Assembly: GCF_017355855.1 (NCBI RefSeq)
Contig: NZ_JAFEWD010000003.1
Location: 310,001 to 374,000, forward strand
Length of the DNA: 64,000 nucleotides
Origin: Pedobacter sp. SYSU D00535
GTDB lineage: Bacteria > Bacteroidota > Bacteroidia > Sphingobacteriales > Sphingobacteriaceae
Reading direction: 5' to 3'
Shown here: one piece after another, positions 16,940 through 24,242 of the stretch
Layout: every line of letters starts with the position of its first letter
Numbering within the stretch: position 1 is the first letter of the stretch
Position numbers and translations under genes: made by a program
Notes under the pieces: model-generated
Databases searched by the model: none
Told to the model about the DNA's origin: nothing
Seen by the model: the letters and a program-made list of their open reading frames with translations, nothing else

Positions 16940-17716
16940 TTAATCTCTCCCTGCTGCCCAGATGATTCCGCGGGAAAGCATCGTCAGGAAATCAGGGTCG
17001 CTGAACATTCCGTCTGAATGGCCAAAAGTAGTACCAAAAACGCGGGCTTTTCCGTACTTGTTGGTCCAGATAACCGGGTGTTCTTTTTTGTCGCGTTCAC
17101 TGACTGAGGTAGCCAGTACCTTGGTCGCAGGCCAAACTTTCTCGATAATGTATAGCTCATCTTTCGGTCCCGTCCAATCTGCGGGAAGTTTTTTTGTAAT
17201 GTAGTGTTTTACAGTTTTCTTGACAGGATAGCGACTCTGGTGATCATGGCGTCTGCTGGTAACACCCAGAAACTGCCGCCAGTCGTCAACATCGGCCGAC
17301 CGGTAACTGTGAATCGCACAATGGATCACTACTGCCGGCACTCCTGCAAAATGGGCGCTGGTTATTTTTTTCAGATAGGCCGGTTCCTTGGTGTCTGCAA
17401 AGCACTCGTTATGCACTACCACGTCGTAACTAGCGGCCCATCGAGGATCGTCATACAGCGCAATCGTAGCAGTTGTTCCTGTTCCGCCCTCGTTTACCAC
17501 CGTCCATTCTGCTGTAGTAGTTTTTGCGAGGGCATTTTTCATCGCCTCTGTCTGGAAAGGGTAGTTGTGACAGCAGCCCCCGGTAACTAATAATATGCGC
17601 AACGGTTTTTTTGAAGACTGTGCTTGCGAAGGCGACTGTAGCAGCATTAGTGCTGCGAGGAAGCTAAAAAACATCAAAGGCTTGCGTACGAAGGTCGCGG
17701 GTTTACGTAGGTTCAT
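16940..17716 (-). CDS. ThuA-like domain secreted protein
   Basis: 258 residues with a signal peptide (about 1-32, ending SQAQ). The mature protein is a flavodoxin/GATase-like ThuA domain: RILLVTGGCCHNYPFQ near residue 40, DVVVHNECF, PAVVIHCAIHSYR, KKEHPVIWTNKYGKARVFGTTFGHSDGMF. The HC..HSYR and GHSDGMF motifs match ThuA proteins linked with carbohydrate catabolism (trehalose utilisation in rhizobia; lyase or hydrolase partners in Bacteroidota). Biochemical activity is not established for most members. It acts in the periplasm. Monocistronic. Confidence 0.9.
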   Translation of the reverse strand: MNLRKPATFVRKPLMFFSFLAALMLLQSPSQAQSSKKPLRILLVTGGCCHNYPFQTEAMKNALAKTTTAEWTVVNEGGTGTTATIALYDDPRWAASYDVVVHNECFADTKEPAYLKKITSAHFAGVPAVVIHCAIHSYRSADVDDWRQFLGVTSRRHDHQSRYPVKKTVKHYITKKLPADWTGPKDELYIIEKVWPATKVLATSVSERDKKEHPVIWTNKYGKARVFGTTFGHSDGMFSDPDFLTMLSRGIIWAAGRD

Positions 17717-17874
17717 ATTTATTGGTGTGATCGACTAAGTTACTAAATCAGGCAATAGCTCTGGAAGTATGAATGTAAAAAGTTTAGGAGGAAGGACATC
17801 CCTTTTAACATTTATCTCGTACGTATATTCAGAAGAAGGGGAGATAGGCAATGCAAGAAGGGGGCATTTGTCAG

Positions 17875-17908
17875 GGAGACAGCTTTTACAGGCTGTCTCC
17901 TTCTTTTT
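17875..17908 (+). terminator. Intrinsic terminator of unclear ownership
   Basis: GGAGACAGC, loop TTTTACAG, GCTGTCTCC, then TTCTTTTT on the plus strand. No plus-strand gene precedes it (17717-17874); on the minus strand there is no T-run. It may end a small plus-strand transcript or serve the convergent SRPBCC gene only as a hairpin. Confidence 0.6.
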
Positions 17909-18359
17909 AGGCGAGTGTTTGCTGCATTTCGGAAAGCTCTTTTACTTTCTCCAGCGCCTTTGGCCAGGTTTCATCGAAATATTTCAGGTGCTCTTCATCC
18001 ACGTGAAGATCGATAACTAATTCCGTTTTGCCGTTCGTTTCATTGAGCGTGTAGTTTTCGAGAGCACCGGCCCATTTTTTTACTTCGGGACTATCAAAGT
18101 CCTCTACGCCATCTTTGATAAAGCCAAGGTGTTTAATAGAAAGAAACTCGTTGGGGATGTTGCGTTCAATGTGCGATACCATTCCCTGACCTTTCCCATC
18201 GTGAAAAACAGCCCTGCTGCCTTCCTGCCAGTCCGTTTCAACCGTCGAACCCTCTGCGAAAACGGAGGTCCATACCGGATAAGTACTTTCGCCAAGAAGA
18301 ATCTCCCAGACTCTTTCCCGACTTGCATCGACTAAAATGCTGAAGGTTTGCTTTTTCAT
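17907..18359 (-). CDS. SRPBCC (AHSA1-like) protein A
   Basis: 150 residues from the ATG at 18359 (MKKQTFSILVDASRERVW). The longer open frame upstream overlaps the divergent neighbour and reads as non-coding. A START/Bet v1-like fold is suggested by the opening 'I.VDASRERVWEILLG', TYPVWTSVFAEGS, TDWQEGSRAVF, and a C-terminal long helix (WPKALEKVKELSEM). Such proteins hold hydrophobic ligands or act like Aha1 C-terminal domains. Divergent from a second SRPBCC gene, with 220 bases between. Confidence 0.85.
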   Translation of the reverse strand: MKKQTFSILVDASRERVWEILLGESTYPVWTSVFAEGSTVETDWQEGSRAVFHDGKGQGMVSHIERNIPNEFLSIKHLGFIKDGVEDFDSPEVKKWAGALENYTLNETNGKTELVIDLHVDEEHLKYFDETWPKALEKVKELSEMQQTLA

Positions 18360-18579
18360 TTGTTTTTTTCCTGATTTTCTTGTTGTTATCACTGCAAAGT
18401 TTAAATTTTCCCGACAAAAAAAGGGAGGCTGTAAGCGACAAAAAAGGTGGGGTTTGCGACAAGTTCGCAATAGCCGTTTCCAGGTAGCTGTCGTAAAAAG
18501 CCATTTGATTTGTCGGAAATGCACTTGAAGCCTTGTATATTCCCCTCGTATCTTTGTAAGGTCAACAAAATTAAAGGCC

Positions 18580-19011
18580 ATGGAAACAGTAAATTCAAAA
18601 GCAATCACCGTAGAAACAAGAGTTGAAGCACCTATGTCCGTAGTTTGGAACTATTGGAACCAACCTGAGCACATCACGAACTGGTGCTTTGCCACAGAAG
18701 ACTGGCATGCTCCGTTTTCAGAGAACGACCTTCGGCCAGGCGGTAAGCTGCGAACTACCATGGCAGCAAAGGATGGTAGTTTTAGCTTCGATTTTGAAGG
18801 TACTTATGAGGTTGTGGAGGAAAATAAAAGGTTGGTATATGTGCTGGGCGACGGTCGCAAAGTAGAGGTTCTCTTCGGTGAAGAGGGCGGCGCTACCACC
18901 CTGGTAGAAACTTTTGATATGGAAACGACCCATCCGGAAGATATGCAGCGTCAGGGCTGGCAGGCTATTTTGGATAATTTTAAGAAATATACCGAAGCTG
19001 CGCAGCAATAA
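18580..19011 (+). CDS. SRPBCC (AHSA1-like) protein B
   Basis: 143 residues. The opening 'ITVETRVEAPMSVVWNYWNQPEHITNW', GGKLRTTMAAKDGSFSFDFEGTYEVVEENKRLVYVL, and 'GWQAILDNFKKY' at the C-terminus are the classic AHSA1/SRPBCC layout. A hydrophobic cavity is expected. It shares a divergent promoter region with SRPBCC A, the two probably arising from an old duplication. No partner gene is obvious. Confidence 0.92.
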   Translation: METVNSKAITVETRVEAPMSVVWNYWNQPEHITNWCFATEDWHAPFSENDLRPGGKLRTTMAAKDGSFSFDFEGTYEVVEENKRLVYVLGDGRKVEVLFGEEGGATTLVETFDMETTHPEDMQRQGWQAILDNFKKYTEAAQQ

Positions 19012-19085
19012 GGGCAGCTTCAGTATTAAACTTTAACTTCCGGCTGGCCTCAATGAGAACATCTTCGTTGCCAGGCCGAAAGCCT

Positions 19086-19445
19086 TTACATCTCTTTACG
19101 CTCCGTCAGTAGTCCTCCAATCAGCAAACTGGAAATGCCAACAAACAGGAAGGCGTTCCTTGCAGAAGTATTTCGGGCGATCTTAAACAGCCAGGGAGCT
19201 GCAATTGAAAACAGTCCGAAGCCAACGTCGGCTGCCAGGTGAGCCTTAAACGGAACGACTTTAACAGCTCCCCACTCTGAACGGGTTAGTAGTGCTGAAC
19301 CTGCCATACCTCCGGCCATCGCCCTTGCTAGTGTGGTTGCTTTCTTGTCGTCTTTGAATTTTAGGAGCTCTGGTGCCAGAGCTGTAAGCACCGGATAGAT
19401 TAGTTCTGCTACCCCGTGTGCTTTTCTTGAAATTGGTCTGTTCAT
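19086..19445 (-). CDS. Small integral membrane protein
   Basis: 119 residues, starting MNRPISRKAHGVAELIYP. Three to four hydrophobic segments (about 15-35, 45-58, 70-88, 95-112) and a short basic C-terminus (TERKEM). The HG-V-E segment resembles the first helix of small Bacteroidota membrane proteins often seen near stress genes. No motif suggests enzymatic activity. Confidence 0.7.
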   Translation of the reverse strand: MNRPISRKAHGVAELIYPVLTALAPELLKFKDDKKATTLARAMAGGMAGSALLTRSEWGAVKVVPFKAHLAADVGFGLFSIAAPWLFKIARNTSARNAFLFVGISSLLIGGLLTERKEM

Positions 19446-19561
19446 AGTAGATGCTTTTATGTAAACACTTAACCTGCTTCCCCTGAATCGGTTTAACGAA
19501 ATGTCAATCCGTACGCTTGAGAAAGGCAGAGCGTATTTGACGGAGCTCTGCTTTCTGGAAT

Positions 19562-19852
19562 TTAAGAGTTATCATCAGCACCGGAATGTCCCGACCGCTT
19601 TTTAGCCTCCTCGTCCATAAAATCCATGTTCATCTGGTCTTCGTTGCCGTCATAGCCGATCATCGTATCCTCAACTGCCAGCTTGTACCCGTCTTCCTCG
19701 TTGAATGATTCGCTAACGGCATTCGTGGTACCTTGATAGCCCGTGTCATTGGTTGCTTCGGGATCCGGCTGATTAGTTTGAGCTCCACCTATAGTATTGT
19801 CATGACCCGCTTCCTGGGCTCCGTTTGGGTTTTTTTCTTGTTCGTTTTCCAT
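19562..19852 (-). CDS. Acidic disordered small protein
   Basis: 96 residues, highly rich in Asp, Glu, Asn and Gly, with no predicted secondary structure in most of it; MGYDGNEDQMNMDFMDEEAKK-like acidic patch near the C-terminus. It has no signal peptide. Similar short acidic proteins are frequent in soil Bacteroidota. Function unknown. Confidence 0.6.
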   Translation of the reverse strand: MENEQEKNPNGAQEAGHDNTIGGAQTNQPDPEATNDTGYQGTTNAVSESFNEEDGYKLAVEDTMIGYDGNEDQMNMDFMDEEAKKRSGHSGADDNS

Positions 19853-20302
19853 ATCCGTAATTTTTGGTAGATGTGTACTAAGTTTCTTTGACTAAGCAAC
19901 AAGGTCGATTGTTCTTGGTTTGCTGAAATCAAAAATGGCGGCGGCCCGGGAAGAGGGGATTGAAATACTGAAGTTGTAAGCTAAACCTGGCAGAAGCGGA
20001 TACCGGCCCGTGGTTAATGCTGAGTGAGAGGATTGGAGGCAGGCCGCGCAGTATGAGCGGATGACAGGACTGCAGGTGAGTGTTGTAGCAGCACTGTTTT
20101 CCAATTAAAATAAAAGGTTACCAGTGAAGTTGCTTGTTGTTCATGGTGTTACCAGTTAATGGGATATTTAGCGATTCAGCGCGGACAGAGACGCTAAAAT
20201 TGTAATTCTCTTCATTTCTTTTTAACATTTCTTTGTCAGGATGGTTGATTCCTCAAAGGAATTCGGGTGCCTTTTGATTTGAGGCCTTATATTTGCACGT
20301 CG
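19853..20302. other. Long divergent intergenic region, no gene found
   Basis: Between the acidic protein gene and the Mla operon. One short minus frame of 70 codons is open here but has no coding character (Ser/Pro/Arg rich, no motif). The section 20180-20302 is AT-rich and probably holds the Mla promoter. Confidence 0.4.
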
Positions 20303-21115
20303 ATGAATAATAAAAGTGAACAATCGCCGGTTGACCACAAAACAGTGAAAGCCCCGGGGAAGTTAGCCCGGATGTTTCTCTCCCTGTACGATGTGGGACA
20401 ATTTGTGACGCGATTTTTTAAAGAGGGCTTTCTACCTCCCTACGAGGGCCGGGAGCTAATCAACCAGTGCTATAACATCGGTTACCGCTCGCTACTGTTG
20501 ATCTCAACTACCGGACTTATTACCGGGATGGTATTTACCAAGCAGTCGCGGCCTTCCCTGGCAGAATTTGGCGCTACTTCCTGGTTGCCTTCGCTGGTGG
20601 CCATAGCTCTGTTGCGCACGCTTGCTCCCTTGCTGACCGGATTGATTGCGGCAGGAAAAGTAGGCTCGAGTATTGGTGCCGAGCTTGGCTCGATGCGGGT
20701 TACAGAGCAGATTGATGCCATGGAGGTTTCGGCCACTAATCCTTTTAAATTCCTGGTATCTACGCGGGTGTTAGCGGCTACTATCACTATCCCGATTCTT
20801 ACTTTTTATACTGCCCTGGTTGGGATGCTGGGCGCTTTTCTTAATGTAACGGTGAACGAGGGAACTACAATGGAGGCCTTTGTCCAGGATTCACTAGAAT
20901 CTATTACTTTTCTGGACATCATTGCGTCTACCGTAAAGGCCGTGATTTTTGGCTTTACCATTGGGATGGTGGGATGTTATCAGGGTTACAACTCGTCTAA
21001 AGGTACCGAAGGCGTTGGAAAGGCAGCTAATTCCTCTGTAGTAATTGCCATGTTCCTGATCTTCCTGGAGGAGGTGATTTCGGTACAGTTTTTTGCATTA
21101 TTCAGAACTACTTAG
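20303..21115 (+). CDS. mlaE: MlaE/YrbE-type ABC lipid transport permease
   Basis: 270 residues from ATG 20303 (MNNKSEQSP); an ATG at 20267 is possible. Five or six membrane segments. Recognisable family signatures are GLITGMVFTKQSRPSLAEFGA, the EQIDAMEVSATNPFKFLVSTRVLA block (conserved EQIDAL-like motif that contacts the ATPase), and EGVGKAANSSVVIA near the C-terminus. It forms the membrane part of the MCE transporter that moves phospholipids between membranes, in the inner membrane. First gene of mlaE-mlaF-mlaD; the next gene starts 5 bases after its stop. Confidence 0.93.
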   Translation: MNNKSEQSPVDHKTVKAPGKLARMFLSLYDVGQFVTRFFKEGFLPPYEGRELINQCYNIGYRSLLLISTTGLITGMVFTKQSRPSLAEFGATSWLPSLVAIALLRTLAPLLTGLIAAGKVGSSIGAELGSMRVTEQIDAMEVSATNPFKFLVSTRVLAATITIPILTFYTALVGMLGAFLNVTVNEGTTMEAFVQDSLESITFLDIIASTVKAVIFGFTIGMVGCYQGYNSSKGTEGVGKAANSSVVIAMFLIFLEEVISVQFFALFRTT

Positions 21116-21120
21116 TAAAG

Positions 21121-21894
21121 ATGGAGCAGAAGCCGCCTACAAATAAAAACGCGGAGCGTGTAGTTGAAATCCGGGGCTTGAACAAGTCTTTCGGAAGTAA
21201 TGAAGTGCTTAAGCACGTTGATCTTGATCTGTACAAAGGCGAGAACCTGGTCGTGCTGGGGAAATCGGGTACAGGAAAGTCTGTTTTGATTAAGATATTG
21301 GTAGGGTTGTTGAAACCCGATAGCGGAAGGGTGTTGGTACTGGGGAACAACGTAGTGGATATTAGCTATAAGGAGCTACTGGCCCTTCGGTTAAAAGTGG
21401 GATTTTCCTTCCAGAACAGTGCTTTGTACGATAGTATGACCGTGCGGGAAAACCTGGAATTTCCATTGGTGCGCAATCAGCGGAAATTGACCCGGGCAGA
21501 AAAAAAGCGCGCAGTAGAGGAAATGCTCGACGCGGTGGGCTTGTTGAAGGCGATCAACCAGATGCCGTCTGAGCTTTCGGGAGGACAAAGGAAGCGGATA
21601 GGTATTGCCCGCACCCTGATTCTGCAGCCTGAAATTATGCTGTATGACGAGCCAACCGCAGGGCTTGATCCGATTACCTGTCTCGATATTAATGGCCTGA
21701 TCAATGAAGTGCAGGAGCGCTTTCATACCAGTTCAATTGTGATTACGCACGACCTTGCCTGTGCGAAGGAGGTAGGGAATCGGGTGGCTATGTTGTTGGA
21801 CGGTAAGTTTGAACGCCAGGGCACCTTTAGCGAGGTGTTTGATACTGACGATGAACGAGTAAAAACTTTTTACGAATATAATTTTATACAATAG
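21121..21894 (+). CDS. mlaF: MlaF-type ABC transporter ATP-binding protein
   Basis: 257 residues. Walker A GKSGTGKS (47-54), Q-loop SFQNSALYDSM (about 97-107), ABC signature LSGGQRKR (153-160), Walker B IMLYDEPTAGLDP (173-185), H-loop ITHD (about 203-206). The Q-loop 'FQ-x-x-ALYDSMTVRENL' and 'QRKR' are typical of MlaF. It provides energy for lipid transport by the MlaE-MlaD complex on the cytoplasmic face. It lies in an operon, 5 bases after mlaE and 2 bases before mlaD. Confidence 0.95.
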   Translation: MEQKPPTNKNAERVVEIRGLNKSFGSNEVLKHVDLDLYKGENLVVLGKSGTGKSVLIKILVGLLKPDSGRVLVLGNNVVDISYKELLALRLKVGFSFQNSALYDSMTVRENLEFPLVRNQRKLTRAEKKRAVEEMLDAVGLLKAINQMPSELSGGQRKRIGIARTLILQPEIMLYDEPTAGLDPITCLDINGLINEVQERFHTSSIVITHDLACAKEVGNRVAMLLDGKFERQGTFSEVFDTDDERVKTFYEYNFIQ

Positions 21895-21896
21895 AA

Positions 21897-22871
21897 ATGC
21901 AGGTAGCAGATAAGCGCCACATCACGGTAGGAATTTTCATATTTATAGGGCTGTTGATTTTTGTGATCGGGATCTTTACGCTTGGAAGCCAGAAAAAGGC
22001 TTTTGGTGAGCGAGTGACCGTTAGTGTGGTTTTTGATGATATTGAAGGACTAAAGACCGGTGGCAATGTTTGGTTTTCGGGAGTGAAGGTAGGCACAATC
22101 AAAAAGATTGAATTTCATGGCGGCTCGCAAGTGCTCGTGTCAATGAATATCCAGGAGGAGGCACAACAGTACATCCATAAAGATGCTACGGCGACCTTGA
22201 GTTCCGATGGTCTCATTGGCAACAGGATTGTGGAGATTAGTGGCGGCAGTCCGAAAGCTCCTATCATCCAGGACGGCGACCGAATTCAGGCGAATCGTAC
22301 CCTTTCCACCGATGAAATTATGGCCACTTTTCAGGAGAATAACAAGAATTTAGTGGCTATTACGGGCGACTTTAGGCAGCTCTCTTCGAACCTGGTAGCT
22401 GGAAAGGGAGCTGCAGGAGCTTTGTTATCTGACGAAGGAATGGCTCGCGATCTGAAATCAACGATTGCCAACCTAAATGCCACAACGCAGGCAGCAGACC
22501 GGATGATGATGGATTTGAACCGCTTTGCCCGTACACTCAACACAAAGGGTGGTCTTGCAGATCAGCTGTTAACCGATACAGCCGTTTTTGCCCGGCTTCG
22601 TAGTTCGGTAAATGAACTGCAACAGGCATCCAGGTCTGCTTCAGCCATGGCGGCAAATTTAAACGCTGCCTCTGCTAAACTAAACCAGTCCGACAACCCT
22701 GCCGGTGTGTTGTTGAATGATCAGCAGTCGGCTGAGCGGGTGAAGCAGATTTTAATCAATCTGGAGAAAAGCAGTCATAATCTTAATGAGGATTTAAAAG
22801 CTTTACAAAGTAATTTCCTTTTCAGGGGATATTTCAAGAAGAAGCGCGAGCAGGCGGCAGAACAAGAATAG
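21897..22871 (+). CDS. mlaD: MlaD-type MCE domain protein
   Basis: 324 residues. One N-terminal membrane helix (about 10-30), then the MCE domain (about 38-115: 'VSVVFDDIEGLKTGGNVWFSGVKVG', 'ATLSSDGLIGNRIVEI'), then a long Ala/Asn/Leu-rich helical tail (about 140-300). The tail is expected to form the hydrophobic tunnel extension in the periplasm. It links the MlaEF pump to the outer membrane. The E. coli system also has MlaB and MlaC; neither adjoins here. Confidence 0.93.
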   Translation: MQVADKRHITVGIFIFIGLLIFVIGIFTLGSQKKAFGERVTVSVVFDDIEGLKTGGNVWFSGVKVGTIKKIEFHGGSQVLVSMNIQEEAQQYIHKDATATLSSDGLIGNRIVEISGGSPKAPIIQDGDRIQANRTLSTDEIMATFQENNKNLVAITGDFRQLSSNLVAGKGAAGALLSDEGMARDLKSTIANLNATTQAADRMMMDLNRFARTLNTKGGLADQLLTDTAVFARLRSSVNELQQASRSASAMAANLNAASAKLNQSDNPAGVLLNDQQSAERVKQILINLEKSSHNLNEDLKALQSNFLFRGYFKKKREQAAEQE

Positions 22872-22913
22872 TCTTCCAGGAACAAGCCTTTCCGGATTGA
22901 AGCAGCCGGTCTT

Positions 22914-23861
22914 TTAGGCCGGTTCTCGCTGCGCTTCGAACGCTGGTGCTATTTCCTTGTCTTTTAATTTTCGGTGATACACCGCCGAAGGACTGCCAAA
23001 TAAAAAGAATAGCTTATCCTTCCATCCTTTGGCTTGCCTGACGTCCTGCACCATGTCCCGGAATTCATGAAAGTTCAGAAATAGAGGGTCCATGCGGTTT
23101 CCTATTTTAGAAGTTAATCCATACTCCGGCTCTTCCTCCTCTACCTGGTAAGTACCGAAAATCCGATCCCAAAAGATGAACGTAGCTGCGTAGTTTTTGT
23201 CGAGGTACTTCTCCTGTGAGCCATGATGTACCCTGTGGTTTGAAGGGGTGGCAAAAAGGTACTCGATGAGGGGATGCAACTTTGGGATATATTCGGTATG
23301 CACCCAGAACTGAAAAAGCACGCTGATCTGGCTGACTACAAAAAATATAACGGGATGGAAGCCTGCAAAGGCGACCGGGAGGAAAAACATTATTTTAAGA
23401 TTTTGGATCCAGCTAAGGCGGTAGGCTACCGTGAGGTTGTAGTGTTCGGCTGAATGATGCACCACATGGGTCGCCCAGAAAAACCGGTTGGTATGCGAGA
23501 TGCGGTGGGCCCAGTAACTTAGCAGATCAAACAGAATATAGCAAGGAATGAGTGTCCACCAGTTGAGGGACAACCGCCAGGGCACCAGGTTGTAAATCCA
23601 CACTGATCCATACAGAAGCCCCACCTTCAGGCCCAGGTTGATTGCTACATTCCCTAAACCCACTAAGGTAGAACCAATAGATTCTTTGGTTTTATAAATT
23701 TTCCTGTCTTCATACCAGGACCAGCCAATTTCAAGGAAGGTGAAGAAAGCCATAAAAGGGATGGCATAAACAATAAGATCAGGAGCTGTATCCTCCATTC
23801 GGGTAATATCCTGAAAAGCTATTTTTTCTGCCCCAATTATTAACGTTGCAATGAATGACAT
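22914..23861 (-). CDS. Fatty acid hydroxylase/sterol desaturase family protein
   Basis: 315 residues, four or so membrane helices. All three His boxes that bind the diiron centre are present: HRISH (119-123), HVVHH (132-136) and HRVHH (209-213). The order and spacing match the FA_hydroxylase/ERG3 family, which uses O2 to hydroxylate or desaturate lipids. In Bacteroidota such proteins may act on sphingolipids, carotenoids or sterol-like lipids. Substrate unknown. Standalone gene, facing the Mla operon tail to tail. Confidence 0.93.
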   Translation of the reverse strand: MSFIATLIIGAEKIAFQDITRMEDTAPDLIVYAIPFMAFFTFLEIGWSWYEDRKIYKTKESIGSTLVGLGNVAINLGLKVGLLYGSVWIYNLVPWRLSLNWWTLIPCYILFDLLSYWAHRISHTNRFFWATHVVHHSAEHYNLTVAYRLSWIQNLKIMFFLPVAFAGFHPVIFFVVSQISVLFQFWVHTEYIPKLHPLIEYLFATPSNHRVHHGSQEKYLDKNYAATFIFWDRIFGTYQVEEEEPEYGLTSKIGNRMDPLFLNFHEFRDMVQDVRQAKGWKDKLFFLFGSPSAVYHRKLKDKEIAPAFEAQREPA

Positions 23862-23924
23862 ACCTGCTAAGTTCTTTTTCTTTACCTAACGGCCAAATTT
23901 CAAATAGGTTTGATAGTTACCAGG

Positions 23925-24137
23925 ATGTTACGCGCAGCTGCAAACCTTCAATCCCAACTAGGATATGAGATAATATTTCTCGTTTTGGGGATAGTTTTTC
24001 TCCTGTTAGGAATTAAAGCGTGTTGCGTTGCTTGTGCTAGCGCATTTTTACTCCTTATGGGCTATTTAATTAACCAATTTGAAAAGCGGTCTCGTTTTTG
24101 CGAAAGAAGAGTCGTCGGGGAGCGCTCTCATAATTAA
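23925..24137 (+). CDS. Possible small membrane protein
   Basis: 70 residues from ATG 23925 (23910 possible). One long hydrophobic stretch (IIFLVLGIVFLLLGIKACCVACASAFLLLMGY by composition; about residues 15-48) with three Cys, then a basic tail. The hydrophobic core is long enough for two membrane helices. No family recognised and no conserved context, so a chance ORF remains possible. Confidence 0.3.
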   Translation: MLRAAANLQSQLGYEIIFLVLGIVFLLLGIKACCVACASAFLLLMGYLINQFEKRSRFCERRVVGERSHN

Positions 24138-24242
24138 CGCTCAAAAAATCGCCTCCCTGGTGAAGCTGTCCATTGTACAGCGGAAACATCCATCGACGGT
24201 TCCTAGCCGTTGGAAAGGGCGTTTGCATTTTTTTATTTTAAA

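Noticed and set aside
17769-18020. Plus-strand ORF of 83 residues over the terminator at 17875
   Set aside because: Runs through a strong hairpin terminator and overlaps the SRPBCC gene; unlikely to be translated in full.
18360-18608. Extra 83 residues at the N-terminus of SRPBCC protein A
   Set aside because: They overlap the divergent gene's start, are Arg/Phe rich, and the fold begins at the ATG at 18359.
19892-20104. 70-residue minus-strand ORF in the intergenic region before mlaE
   Set aside because: Ser/Pro/Arg rich, no family, no usable context; probably a chance frame.
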